From Photobacterium sp. GJ3 (GTDB lineage Bacteria > Pseudomonadota > Gammaproteobacteria > Enterobacterales > Vibrionaceae), in assembly GCF_018199995.1 (NCBI RefSeq), contig NZ_CP073578.1, forward strand, positions 2,046,001-2,110,000: DNA of 64,000 nt, read 5' to 3'. The notes under the pieces are model-generated. The model made no database searches. It was not told the DNA's origin and saw nothing but the letters and a program-made list of their open reading frames with translations. The translations under genes and the position numbers were made by a program. Positions within the stretch are counted from its first letter, which is position 1, and each line of letters opens with the position of its first letter. This document shows, piece by piece, positions 1 through 8,434 of this stretch.

Positions 1-719
1 ACTTTACCGCGACCCGTTTTATAAGCGTCCACAATCCCTTTACGGCCACTGATCAGTGCTGCCGTCGGGAAATCCGGGCCCGGAATATAATCCAGCAATT
101 GATCAATCGTAATTTGATCGTTGTCCATATATGCCAGACAGCCGTCAATCACTTCGCCCAGGTTATGAGGCGGAATATTGGTTGCCATACCCACCGCAAT
201 ACCAGACGCGCCGTTCACCAGCAGGTTTGGAATCTTGGTTGGCAACACCGCTGGAATACGTTCGGTACCGTCGTAGTTGTCAACATAGTCGACTGTTTCT
301 TTGTCCAGGTCGGCCAGCAGCTCGTGGGCAATCTTAGACATCCGAACTTCGGTATAACGCATTGCCGCCGCGGAGTCGCCGTCAATCGAACCAAAGTTAC
401 CCTGGCCGTCGACCAGCATATAACGAAGGGAGAAAGGCTGCGCCATACGCACAATGGTGTCGTATACCGCACTATCACCATGCGGGTGATATTTACCGAT
501 CACGTCGCCCACTACACGGGCAGATTTTTTGTATGGTTTGTTCCAGTCATTGCCCAGTACATTCATCGCGAATAGTACGCGGCGATGCACCGGCTTCAGG
601 CCATCACGCACATCAGGAAGAGCACGACCTACGATGACGGACATCGCGTAGTCGAGATATGAGCCTTTCAGCTCCTCTTCAATGTTTACCGGCGTGATCT
701 CTTTTGCAAGATCGCTCAT
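1..719 (-). CDS. gyrA: DNA gyrase subunit A, N-terminal part (runs off the window)
   Basis: Catalytic subunit of the type II topoisomerase that introduces negative supercoils using ATP, as an A2B2 complex with GyrB. About 239 N-terminal codons are present, starting [20 protein letters not shown]; the rest lies left of position 1. The DNA-cleavage domain is clear: the [20 protein letters not shown] block and the quinolone-resistance region [11 protein letters not shown], with Ser83 and Asp87 (E. coli numbering), the usual quinolone-susceptible residues. The catalytic Tyr lies in the conserved AAMRYTE motif. It is transcribed away from ubiG. Identification is very secure. Confidence 0.97.
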   Translation of the reverse strand, partial: MSDLAKEITPVNIEEELKGSYLDYAMSVIVGRALPDVRDGLKPVHRRVLFAMNVLGNDWNKPYKKSARVVGDVIGKYHPHGDSAVYDTIVRMAQPFSLRYMLVDGQGNFGSIDGDSAAAMRYTEVRMSKIAHELLADLDKETVDYVDNYDGTERIPAVLPTKIPNLLVNGASGIAVGMATNIPPHNLGEVIDGCLAYMDNDQITIDQLLDYIPGPDFPTAALISGRKGIVDAYKTGRGK

Positions 720-1048
720 GGAGCCACTATCCCTCAGGTAATTTCTGTCGTATTTTTATACGTGCAAGGTGCGGGAATATAGCATATTTCCCACTTAATA
801 GGCACACCTTTCAGTGCCTTTCTTGTGAGTAATTTTGCGAATTGAACACAATTCCACCCCATAACCATTTGTCTGGCGGTGATTTCCTGAACGATATCTG
901 CTGTGTTTTCACTCAAATTTATTCCGGTAGCAACAGCCTTTCCCCAGCCAGGCTTTCGAATTTCTGTCAGAGATCAAGGATTAGATTTCAACTCAGGCTG
1001 CTTTCGCTATAATGCCCCCTTCGATATCAATGGAAATGGCAAGTAATA
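720..1048. promoter_or_regulatory. gyrA/ubiG divergent intergenic region
   Basis: This 329 bp stretch separates the divergent starts of gyrA and ubiG. A consensus TATAAT at 1008-1013 lies about 35 bases before the ubiG start and is a likely -10 element, although no strong -35 is visible 17 bases upstream. A 60-codon open frame on the minus strand (734-916) has no recognisable domain and I do not call it a gene. No RNA gene or repeat was seen. Confidence 0.45.
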
Positions 1049-1759
1049 ATGACCAAGCAGTTCAATGTCGATCCGGCAGAAATCAGTAAATTTGAAGAAA
1101 TGGCATCACGTTGGTGGGATCTGGACGGCGAGTTCAAGCCGCTGCATCAGATCAACCCGCTCCGTCTGAACTATGTGATTGACCATGCCGGTGGCCTGTT
1201 TGGCAAAAAAGTGCTCGATGTCGGCTGTGGCGGCGGCATTCTGGCCGAGAGCATGGCACAAGAAGGCGCACTGGTCACTGGTTTGGATATGGGGAAAGAA
1301 CCGCTGACCGTCGCCCGCTTACATGCACTGGAGACCGGAACCAAACTGGATTACATTCAGGAAACCGTCGAAGCTCACGCTGAACAACATCCGCAGAGCT
1401 ATGATGTCGTGACCTGTATGGAAATGCTGGAGCACGTCCCAGACCCGGCTTCTGTGATTGCCTCCTGCGCCAAACTGGTGAAGCCCGGCGGCCATGTTTT
1501 CTTCTCGACACTCAACCGCAATATGAAGTCGTATCTGTTCGCGATTGTCGGTGCTGAACAAGTCATGAAGCTGGTGCCAAAAGGCACACACGATCACAAA
1601 AAGTTTATTCGTCCATCAGAGCTCATGGCGATGGTCGATCTCACTGATTTGCAGGACCGCCATATCACGGGCCTTCATTACAACCCGCTGACGGACACTT
1701 ACACACTCGGTCAGAATGTCGATGTGAATTACATTCTGCACACCGTCATGCCTGAGTAA
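1049..1759 (+). CDS. ubiG: Ubiquinone biosynthesis O-methyltransferase UbiG
   Basis: SAM-dependent O-methyltransferase acting twice in ubiquinone synthesis, on the polyprenyl-catechol and on demethylubiquinol. The 236-residue length is typical. The glycine-rich SAM motif I reads [16 protein letters not shown] (about residues 55-70). The acidic motif II region [10 protein letters not shown] and the [13 protein letters not shown] block follow, as in UbiG/Coq3 proteins. The position next to gyrA is conserved across gammaproteobacteria. It stands alone on its transcript, with a strong hairpin terminator directly after the stop. Confidence 0.96.
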   Translation: MTKQFNVDPAEISKFEEMASRWWDLDGEFKPLHQINPLRLNYVIDHAGGLFGKKVLDVGCGGGILAESMAQEGALVTGLDMGKEPLTVARLHALETGTKLDYIQETVEAHAEQHPQSYDVVTCMEMLEHVPDPASVIASCAKLVKPGGHVFFSTLNRNMKSYLFAIVGAEQVMKLVPKGTHDHKKFIRPSELMAMVDLTDLQDRHITGLHYNPLTDTYTLGQNVDVNYILHTVMPE

Positions 1760-1770
1760 GCCCCTCTCTC

Positions 1771-1799
1771 AGCCAGACAGGGTAACCTGTCTGGCTTTC
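1771..1799 (+). terminator. Terminator after ubiG
   Basis: A perfect 11 bp stem (AGCCAGACAGG / CCTGTCTGGCT) with a GTAA loop is followed by a short T stretch, immediately downstream of ubiG. Confidence 0.8.
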
Positions 1800-1890
1800 T
1801 CACCGCAGCCACAACAGCCCGCATTTTTCCTGATATGCTTAATGCAATTGACGCGACTTCCGCGAAGATTCGTGCAAAGGATATTGCTCT

Positions 1891-2601
1891 ATGCTGAAAC
1901 ATCAACTCAACGCTGTCTTATTCGATCTGGATGGTACTTTGCTTGATACCGCACCGGATATGGCACGCGCAGCAAACCGGGTACTGGCTGATCATCAGAT
2001 TCCCCCGCTCACCCCCGCACAGATTCAGGCCAATACCAGCTACGGCGCGAATGGGTTGCTGGCCGCTGGATTTGGCACCATTCCCGACCACCTGGACCCC
2101 CGAGCACTCCGCCTGCAATTTCTTGAATATTACTTGAGTGACATTTGTTTAGAAACAGTTACTTACCATGGTATCGATTCACTTTTACGCTACCTGAAAG
2201 AGAATTCGATCCCTTGGGGGATAATGACAAACAAACCTGGTTTTCTGACCCAGCAACTCCTTCCATTTTTTCCGGAACTGAATGAAGCGGAAGTCATTGT
2301 CTGCGGCGATACACTCGCCAAAGCCAAACCTCACCCCGATCCACTCTGGCATGCCTGCGAACTGTTGAAGGTTGCCCCACAACACTGCCTTTATGTCGGA
2401 GATATCGAAAAAGATATGATTGCAGCACGATCAGCCGGAATGCCGGGCGCTGTCGCAGGCTGGGGATACATTGGCATGGAACACACACCACACCTTTGGC
2501 AGGCCGACATTATCCTTGCAGAACCCGCCGCATTAATCCAGTTGCTAGAACAACAAAATCGTAACGGACGCCCCTTTTTTAATCAATCATGCTACAGCTG
2601 A
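1891..2601 (+). CDS. HAD-family phosphatase (Gph / MupP-like)
   Basis: A 236-residue haloacid dehalogenase phosphatase of the phosphoglycolate phosphatase group. Motif I is LFDLDGTLLDTAPD (residues 10-23) with both nucleophile/acid Asp residues. Motif II is the Thr in GIMTNKP, a Lys sits in AKAKPHPDP, and the acidic motif IV is YVGDIEKDM. A Gph homologue would hydrolyse 2-phosphoglycolate. In pseudomonads the gene next to ubiG is mupP, the MurNAc-6-phosphate phosphatase of cell-wall recycling, and the same neighbourhood here makes that role possible. Sequence alone cannot separate the two. The start at 1891 is preceded by AAAGGATAT. Confidence 0.85.
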   Translation: MLKHQLNAVLFDLDGTLLDTAPDMARAANRVLADHQIPPLTPAQIQANTSYGANGLLAAGFGTIPDHLDPRALRLQFLEYYLSDICLETVTYHGIDSLLRYLKENSIPWGIMTNKPGFLTQQLLPFFPELNEAEVIVCGDTLAKAKPHPDPLWHACELLKVAPQHCLYVGDIEKDMIAARSAGMPGAVAGWGYIGMEHTPHLWQADIILAEPAALIQLLEQQNRNGRPFFNQSCYS

Positions 2602-2749
2602 AAATGGAGCTGAAAATCAGGAAAAATCAAGGAAAAAAAAATTTTTCCGCCCGGAAATTTTCACTGATTTTATTTGCAATTTTCTATGATACTGGCAAGT
2701 CTGATGAAATAGGTTAGTACATACTAACTATCCATTTTGCATCCCCACG

Positions 2750-2758
2750 TTATCCACA
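2750..2758 (+). promoter_or_regulatory. DnaA box upstream of nrdA
   Basis: TTATCCACA is an exact match to the DnaA consensus TTATNCACA. DnaA boxes in this position are known for the E. coli nrdAB promoter. Confidence 0.7.
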
Positions 2759-2795
2759 AGCGGTCAAAAAATACCAGCTTGCAAAATACCATGCT

Positions 2796-2811
2796 CAACA
2801 CTATCTTGTTT
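2796..2811 (+). promoter_or_regulatory. NrdR box 1
   Basis: CAACACTATCTTGTTT shares the ACACTATCTTG core of an enteric nrdA NrdR box as I recall it. It starts 32 bp before box 2, three helical turns, which is the usual pair geometry (16 bp gap). Confidence 0.7.
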
Positions 2812-2827
2812 GCCACATGGCTTAACA

Positions 2828-2843
2828 CCCCAATATATAGTGT
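2828..2843 (+). promoter_or_regulatory. NrdR box 2
   Basis: CCCCAATATATAGTGT closely fits the 16-mer palindromic NrdR consensus (ACACWATATATWGTGT) and pairs with box 1 at an integral helical spacing. Confidence 0.72.
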
Positions 2844-2951
2844 TTTGGTCTATTCTTTTAAGTGTAACGAAGATCACAATATTCGTTTACTTTTTTAATA
2901 AAATTGTAAAAAGACACTATTGATCAGGGAAAACCGGGAAAACGATTAAAA

Positions 2952-5219
2952 ATGAATCAACAGCTAACTGTTACCAAGCGTGATGGGCGCAAAGAACGCA
3001 TCGATCTGGACAAGATCCACCGTGTCATTACCTGGGCTGCTGAAGGCCTGGAGAATGTTTCCGTGTCGCAGGTTGAGCTGAAGTCACACATCCAGTTCTA
3101 CGACGGCATTCAAACGGAAGATATTCACGAGACCATCATCAAAGCAGCAGCTGACCTGATCTCTGAAGAGTCGCCTGATTACCAGTACTTGGCTGCCCGT
3201 CTGGCTATCTTCCATCTGCGCAAAAAAGCTTATGGCCAGTTTGAGCCACCGACGTTGCTTGACCATGTGAAGACCATGGTCGACAAAGGCAAATACGACA
3301 AGCATCTGCTGGAAGATTATTCCCCTGAAGAATTTGCCGTGATGGATAACTTTATCGATCACTGGCGTGATATGAACTTCTCTTATGCAGCCGTGAAGCA
3401 GCTGGAAGGCAAGTATCTGGTTCAGAACCGTGTCAGCGGCGAAATCTACGAAAGTGCGCAGTTCCTTTATGTGATGATCGCAGCGTGCCTGTTCAGCAAG
3501 TATCCGGCTGAAACGCGACTGGACTATATCAAGCGTTTCTATGACGCAGTCTCAACATTTAAGGTCTCGCTGCCAACGCCAATTATGTCTGGTGTGCGGA
3601 CCCCGACCCGTCAGTTCAGTTCTTGTGTGCTGATTGAATGTGACGACAGCCTGGATTCTATCAACGCAACAGCCAGCGCCATTGTTCGTTATGTCTCTCA
3701 GCGTGCCGGTATCGGAATTAACGCAGGCCGCATTCGTGCACTGGGTTCTGAAATCCGTGGCGGTGAAGCATTCCACACTGGTTGTATCCCATTCTACAAA
3801 TACTTCCAGACGGCTGTAAAATGCTGTTCTCAGGGCGGTGTTCGTGGCGGTGCAGCGACGCTGTTCTACCCAATCTGGCACCGCGAAGTTGAGTCGCTGC
3901 TGGTTCTGAAAAACAACCGGGGTGTTGAAGAGAACCGTGTTCGTCATATGGACTACGGCGTTCAGATCAACAAGCTGATGTACACCCGTCTGATCAAAGG
4001 TGAAAACATCAGTCTGTTTTCTCCGTCTGACGTACCTGGACTGTATGATGCCTTCTTTGCCGACCAGGATGAGTTCGAGCGCCTGTATGTGAAATACGAG
4101 CAAGACGAAAGCATTAAGAAGCAAACCGTGAAAGCAATCGATCTGTTCTCGCTGCTGATGCAAGAACGTGCATCCACGGGCCGTATCTACATCCAGAACG
4201 TCGATCACTGTAATACGCACAGCCCGTTTGACCCGTCTGTTGCACCGATCCGCCAGTCTAACCTGTGTCTGGAAATCGCGCTGCCAACAAAACCACTGAA
4301 TAATGTGGAAGACGAGAGCGGTGAAATTGCGCTGTGTACGTTGTCTGCATTTAACCTGGGTGCGATTGAACATCTGGACGAGCTGGAAGAACTGGCTGAA
4401 CTGACCGTTCGTGCACTGGATGCTCTGCTGGATTATCAGGATTACCCATTACCTGCTGCGCGTCGTGCAACCATGAACCGTCGTACACTGGGTGTTGGCG
4501 TGATCAACTTTGCTTACTATCTGGCGAAGCACGGTGTACGTTATTCTGACGGCAGCGCAAACAACCTGACACATCAGGCTTTCGAAGCCATTCAGTACTA
4601 CCTGCTGAAAGCGTCTGTTAGTCTGGCGAAAGAGCGCGGCGCATGTCCGGCGTTCAACGAAACGACGTATTCTCAGGGTGTGCTGCCAATCGACACCTAT
4701 AAGAAAGATCTGGATAAGATCTGTGCTCAGGAACTGCGTTACGACTGGGAAGCGTTGCGCGGAGAAATCGTCGAGCACGGTCTGCGTAACTCTACTCTGT
4801 CTGCGCTGATGCCATCTGAGACTTCATCTCAGATCTCGAATGCGACCAACGGCATTGAGCCACCACGTGGTTTCGTGTCCATCAAAGCATCCAAAGACGG
4901 CATCCTGAAACAAGTTGTGCCTGAGTACAACAAATACAAAGACAACTATGAGTTGCTTTGGAACATTGGCAGCAATGACGGCTACCTGCAACTGGTCGGT
5001 ATCATGCAGAAATTCGTTGACCAGGCGATCTCTGCGAATACTAATTACGATCCGAGCATTCAGCCAGGCGGCAAAGTGCCAATGAAACTCTTGCTGAAGG
5101 ACCTGCTGACAGCGTATAAACTCGGCGTCAAAACCCTGTACTATCACAACACCCGTGATGGCGCATCCGATGCGCAGGGCGATGTTGCTGCAGACGACTG
5201 CACCAGCTGCAAGATTTAA
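2952..5219 (+). CDS. nrdA: Class Ia ribonucleoside-diphosphate reductase, alpha subunit
   Basis: Catalytic subunit reducing ribonucleoside diphosphates to deoxy forms; works as an alpha2beta2 complex with NrdB. The 755 residues include an N-terminal ATP-cone (residues about 5-95, starting TVTKRDGRKERIDLDKI) for dATP/ATP activity control. The active-site cysteines are present: SSCVLIECDDSLDS, the thiyl-radical site SNLCLEIALP (with the catalytic Glu) and the partner in ALCTLSAFN. The substrate-radical relay end is also present. The C-terminal redox pair is a tight C-x-x-C (DCTSCKI), whereas E. coli has C-x4-C. First gene of nrdA-nrdB-yfaE. Confidence 0.98.
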   Translation: MNQQLTVTKRDGRKERIDLDKIHRVITWAAEGLENVSVSQVELKSHIQFYDGIQTEDIHETIIKAAADLISEESPDYQYLAARLAIFHLRKKAYGQFEPPTLLDHVKTMVDKGKYDKHLLEDYSPEEFAVMDNFIDHWRDMNFSYAAVKQLEGKYLVQNRVSGEIYESAQFLYVMIAACLFSKYPAETRLDYIKRFYDAVSTFKVSLPTPIMSGVRTPTRQFSSCVLIECDDSLDSINATASAIVRYVSQRAGIGINAGRIRALGSEIRGGEAFHTGCIPFYKYFQTAVKCCSQGGVRGGAATLFYPIWHREVESLLVLKNNRGVEENRVRHMDYGVQINKLMYTRLIKGENISLFSPSDVPGLYDAFFADQDEFERLYVKYEQDESIKKQTVKAIDLFSLLMQERASTGRIYIQNVDHCNTHSPFDPSVAPIRQSNLCLEIALPTKPLNNVEDESGEIALCTLSAFNLGAIEHLDELEELAELTVRALDALLDYQDYPLPAARRATMNRRTLGVGVINFAYYLAKHGVRYSDGSANNLTHQAFEAIQYYLLKASVSLAKERGACPAFNETTYSQGVLPIDTYKKDLDKICAQELRYDWEALRGEIVEHGLRNSTLSALMPSETSSQISNATNGIEPPRGFVSIKASKDGILKQVVPEYNKYKDNYELLWNIGSNDGYLQLVGIMQKFVDQAISANTNYDPSIQPGGKVPMKLLLKDLLTAYKLGVKTLYYHNTRDGASDAQGDVAADDCTSCKI

Positions 5220-5235
5220 CAATTACAAACCAAAT

Positions 5236-5251
5236 GGGAGCTTCGGCTCCC
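5236..5251 (+). other. Hairpin between nrdA and nrdB
   Basis: GGGAGC-TTCG-GCTCCC is a perfect 6 bp stem closed by a stable C(UUCG)G loop within the 51 bp nrdA-nrdB gap. It lacks a T-run, so it more likely protects or processes the mRNA than terminates it. It may help set different NrdA and NrdB levels. Confidence 0.6.
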
Positions 5252-5270
5252 CTTTGATGTTGAGGACACC

Positions 5271-6404
5271 ATGGCATACAGCACTTTCTGTAAAACCAAC
5301 AACAACCCGCTGAAAGAACCCATGTTCTTTGGTCAGCCTGTCAACGTTGCCCGTTACGACCAGCAGAAATTCGAAATCTTTGAAAAGCTGATCGAGAAGC
5401 AATTATCTTTCTTCTGGCGTCCGGAAGAAGTGGACGTGTCCAGCGACCGGATTAATTTCAATAATCTGCCTGAACATGAACGCCACATTTTCATCAGCAA
5501 CCTGAAGTATCAAACCCTGCTGGATTCTATTCAGGGACGCAGCCCGAACGTGGCACTGCTGCCGCTGGTCTCGATTCCTGAGCTGGAAACCTGGATTGAA
5601 ACCTGGTCGTTTTCTGAAACGATTCACTCACGTTCTTACACGCACATTATTCGCAATATCGTGAACGACCCAGGTGTGGTATTTGACGATATTGTTACCA
5701 ATGAGCACATCATCAAGCGTGCCGGTGACATCTCTTATTACTACGATCAGCTGATCCAGGGCACCAACGATTACCACCGCCTGGGTGAAGGTGTGCATAC
5801 CATCAATGGCGAAACCGTTGAAATCAGCCTGCACGAACTGAAGAAAAAGCTGTATCTGTGCATGATGTCAGTGAACGCGCTGGAAGCGATTCGCTTCTAC
5901 GTGAGTTTTGCCTGTTCGTTTGCATTTGCTGAACGCGAGCTGATGGAAGGGAACGCCAAAATCATCAAACTGATTGCGCGTGATGAAGCCCTGCACCTGA
6001 CGGGCACACAGCACATTTTGAACCTGATGCGTACCGGTCAGGATGATCCGGAAATGGCTGACATTGCGCATGAGCTGGAAGAACAAAGCTTCGAGATTTT
6101 CAGACAAGCCGCAGAGCAGGAAAAAGAATGGGCCGAGTATCTGTTCAAAGACGGGTCTATGATTGGTCTGAACAAAGACATCCTGTGCCAGTACGTAGAA
6201 TACATCACCAACCTGCGCATGACCGCCGTTGGCCTGAAGCCAGCTTATCCGGGGGCAACACAGAATCCGATTCCTTGGATTAATGCGTGGTTGTCTTCCG
6301 ACAACGTTCAGGTTGCGCCTCAGGAAGCGGAAATCAGTTCTTATCTGGTCGGTCAGATTGACAATGATGTCAGCGCTGACGATCTGGGTGATTTTGAACT
6401 ATGA
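5271..6404 (+). CDS. nrdB: Class Ia ribonucleoside-diphosphate reductase, beta subunit
   Basis: Radical-generating subunit, 377 residues, housing the diferric-tyrosyl cofactor. Metal ligands are recognisable: the Asp in [11 protein letters not shown] and H in the [15 protein letters not shown] block (which also holds the radical Tyr), the Glu of the [11 protein letters not shown] helix, and the E/H pair of [12 protein letters not shown]. The C-terminal tail, which docks on NrdA, is acidic and ends DDLGDFEL. The stop codon overlaps the yfaE start by 4 bases, which implies translational coupling. Confidence 0.98.
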   Translation: MAYSTFCKTNNNPLKEPMFFGQPVNVARYDQQKFEIFEKLIEKQLSFFWRPEEVDVSSDRINFNNLPEHERHIFISNLKYQTLLDSIQGRSPNVALLPLVSIPELETWIETWSFSETIHSRSYTHIIRNIVNDPGVVFDDIVTNEHIIKRAGDISYYYDQLIQGTNDYHRLGEGVHTINGETVEISLHELKKKLYLCMMSVNALEAIRFYVSFACSFAFAERELMEGNAKIIKLIARDEALHLTGTQHILNLMRTGQDDPEMADIAHELEEQSFEIFRQAAEQEKEWAEYLFKDGSMIGLNKDILCQYVEYITNLRMTAVGLKPAYPGATQNPIPWINAWLSSDNVQVAPQEAEISSYLVGQIDNDVSADDLGDFEL

Positions 6405-6694
6405 CAAAACTGACCATTACGGTGAATGGGCAAGCGGTTTCGGGAAATAACCTCGAACCGCTGCTCCTTCAACTGGAACAGGCTGGCCTACAGCCTGAAT
6501 TCCAGTGCCGCAATGGAATGTGTGGTGCCTGCCGGTGCAAACTGAAATCAGGCCATGTGACGCAGTATGACGCTATGGCGTTTATCGCGCCGGGAGAAAT
6601 TCTGGCCTGTCGCGCGGTCCCGACGTCCGATCTGACGCTGGAGTTTGAATATCATCTCCAGCTTCCACCGCTCCAAACCGCAGTCAATGAATAA
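6401..6694 (+). CDS. yfaE: 2Fe-2S ferredoxin-like protein YfaE
   Basis: A 97-residue plant-type [2Fe-2S] ferredoxin. Three cluster cysteines lie in [14 protein letters not shown] and the fourth in ILACRA. Homologues supply electrons to maintain or regenerate the NrdB diferric-tyrosyl cofactor. The ATGA overlap with nrdB fits that job. The short length and absence of a flavin domain separate it from reductase fusions. Confidence 0.93.
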   Translation: MTKLTITVNGQAVSGNNLEPLLLQLEQAGLQPEFQCRNGMCGACRCKLKSGHVTQYDAMAFIAPGEILACRAVPTSDLTLEFEYHLQLPPLQTAVNE

Positions 6695-6698
6695 AAAA

Positions 6699-6730
6699 AG
6701 CCAGCCTGAACCATCACAGGCTGACTTTTT
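6699..6730. terminator. Bidirectional terminator between yfaE and the CinA-like gene
   Basis: A 10 bp stem (AGCCAGCCTG / CAGGCTGACT, one mismatch) is flanked by an A-run on the left and T5 on the right, so it can serve both convergent genes. Confidence 0.78.
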
Positions 6731-6745
6731 CTGATCCTGCCCGAT

Positions 6746-7978
6746 TTACATCGGTTCAACCGGTAAGAACAGCTCACTCAGTGTTTCGAAAGATTCATAC
6801 TGGCCGACAACCGTCTCGCCTGACTGCCAGCGTCTCAACATATCCAGCATCAACGTCGCAACCATCTTCCGGTGTGCTTTATTGCCATAGTCACGCTTCG
6901 TGCGAACATGCTGTGCCCAGTCGCCTTTGGGCGTGGAAAGCGCAATTGAAATCGCCCCCTCATGCAACGAGCCACAAACCAGCGCTAAATCGGACCCGGT
7001 TTGCTGGCGGGCAGCCGCCGCCATCGCTAAAGCTGCGCCCATCGGTTCAGCATCACTGATAGAAGGATCCACGTGCGTGGTTAGCAACCAAGCCTGACTC
7101 AGTGCCGACTGCGTCGCAGGATTATCCTGCAGCCAGTTCAGCACATCACCACCGGTAAACTGTTCGGCCACCGTGAGCGTCAACGGTGACTGAGAAAAGT
7201 GACTGCCGATGGTATCCAGCATAGTCAAACCCACCCCGACGATATTTTCACCAAGGTGTTTACGGATCTCGTTCATCACAACGGGAACCTGAGCGTCCCC
7301 TTTCGGCGTAAACAGTTTCACCTCAATAAATGGCATTGATGAGCGATAACCCAGCTGGAACAAAGGTGGCAGATTCAACGTCGACAAAGTGTCGTTGATA
7401 CCGGATTCAGACAGACCAAAACAATAAAGGCGATGACATTCCAGGGTCGAGACTTCCGGATGAAGTGCTTTCATCCGAGGCAGAATTTCCTGCTCAACCA
7501 TGACTTGAAACTCACTGGGTACACCTGGCGTGAAAAACAAATGGGCCCGGTTCAGCTTCATCTGGAATCCGCAGGCTGTCCCGACCGGGTTATCCAGTAT
7601 TTCAGCCCCTTCCGGTAACATTGCCTGCTTCAGGTTACCCTGCGGCATTTCCCGGCCAAAGGCCCTGTATTTTTCCAGCATCTGCTCAACCCAGAATTCG
7701 GATTGTTCCAAACCGACACCCGCGGCCACCGCAGCGGCCTGCGCTGTGAGATCATCCGTTGTCGGGCCCAAACCACCATTCACAATCACAAGATCTGCCG
7801 TCAGGCTGCATTGTTCGATTTCTGAGGCCAGGATTTCAAGATGATCCCCGACCGTAGTCCGGCGGGATAAGGCAAAACCATGCTGGAAAAACAACCGGGA
7901 TAGCCATGCCGCATTGGTATCGACAATATCTCCATGGAGGACTTCTTCACCGGTACTGATCATGACCACTTGCAACAT
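6746..7978 (-). CDS. CinA-like protein (nicotinamide-nucleotide amidase related)
   Basis: About 410 residues with an N-terminal MoCF/CinA domain: MISTGEEVLHGDIVDTNAAW opens it and LVIVNGGLGPTTDDLTAQAA carries the phosphate-binding GGLGPT-DD signature. The C-terminal half is a diverged CinA-type region. Family members hydrolyse ADP-ribose or deamidate NMN in pyridine nucleotide recycling; E. coli YfaY is the nearest type I know. The start at 7978 has GAGGAA five to six bases upstream. Upstream ATG/alternative starts at 7990 and 8011 lack a properly spaced ribosome site. Which activity remains is uncertain. Confidence 0.82.
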   Translation of the reverse strand: MLQVVMISTGEEVLHGDIVDTNAAWLSRLFFQHGFALSRRTTVGDHLEILASEIEQCSLTADLVIVNGGLGPTTDDLTAQAAAVAAGVGLEQSEFWVEQMLEKYRAFGREMPQGNLKQAMLPEGAEILDNPVGTACGFQMKLNRAHLFFTPGVPSEFQVMVEQEILPRMKALHPEVSTLECHRLYCFGLSESGINDTLSTLNLPPLFQLGYRSSMPFIEVKLFTPKGDAQVPVVMNEIRKHLGENIVGVGLTMLDTIGSHFSQSPLTLTVAEQFTGGDVLNWLQDNPATQSALSQAWLLTTHVDPSISDAEPMGAALAMAAAARQQTGSDLALVCGSLHEGAISIALSTPKGDWAQHVRTKRDYGNKAHRKMVATLMLDMLRRWQSGETVVGQYESFETLSELFLPVEPM

Positions 7979-8434
7979 GCTATTCCTCATCCTTATTGGT
8001 TTGTCTCTCACTGTAACACTTCACCATCAGCGAGAAAATCTTCCTCATCGTTAATTGAAATCCCCTAGACAAACAAGAGAACATCAAAACGAACAAAAAA
8101 ACAAAGTCGTAAAGATAAAATTACACCCATTAAACATAAGTTGACAGTCATTTTTTCTGCGATTAAAGTACACCGCATCGGATTACAACTGATAATCTGA
8201 TTAACTAATAGACAAAAACACCAAATGTTGCGCAGATGTTATGAGTAAACACGTCATGAAAACCTATTATCGTTGGCCACAATGGCCGACAGCGTTGTAA
8301 AGAAAGTTGAACATATCAATTCCTTCCAACCCGCTCCGCTATTGTGGCTATATTTTTTCTTCGGAGAGAATCAGCCTGACAGCCCCCCTCTCCCATCAAA
8401 TAATTCAATAAAAAATACAGGGAGTTATGACTCA
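7979..8434 (+). promoter_or_regulatory. Long leader region of the aromatic permease gene
   Basis: This 456 bp region between divergent genes holds a candidate promoter (TTGACA at 8141-8146, 17 bp, TAAAGT at 8164-8169). Upstream is a candidate TyrR box at 8108-8125 (CGTAAA-N6-ATTACA against TGTAAA-N6-TTTACA). The transcript would carry a leader of roughly 250 bases. An in-frame extension of the permease from 8273 has no family similarity and is not called. No hairpin with a T-run was seen. Confidence 0.5.
8108..8125 (+). promoter_or_regulatory. Candidate TyrR box
   Basis: CGTAAA-GATAAA-ATTACA matches 10 of 12 positions of the TyrR consensus and sits 15 bp before a TTGACA hexamer. Aromatic permease genes are classic TyrR targets, so the context supports it. 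Without a family model the match stays tentative. Confidence 0.45.

Larger units (their letters stand above)
2602..2951 (+). promoter_or_regulatory. nrdA upstream regulatory region
   Basis: This 350 bp AT-rich stretch before nrdA carries a DnaA box and two NrdR-like boxes, listed separately. The layout matches the class Ia reductase promoter of enteric bacteria, where NrdR represses and DnaA coordinates expression with replication. No open frame of interest was seen. Confidence 0.7.

Noticed and set aside
734-916. 60-codon minus-strand frame upstream of gyrA
   Set aside because: No ribosome site, no family resemblance, and it lies in the expected gyrA promoter region.
3552-4373. 273-codon minus-strand open frame
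   Set aside because: It is antisense to nrdA, a near-certain gene.
8273-8434. N-terminal extension of the aromatic permease or a leader peptide
   Set aside because: The 54 extra residues do not fit the permease family. The frame shows no run of Trp or Tyr codons that would suggest an attenuation peptide.
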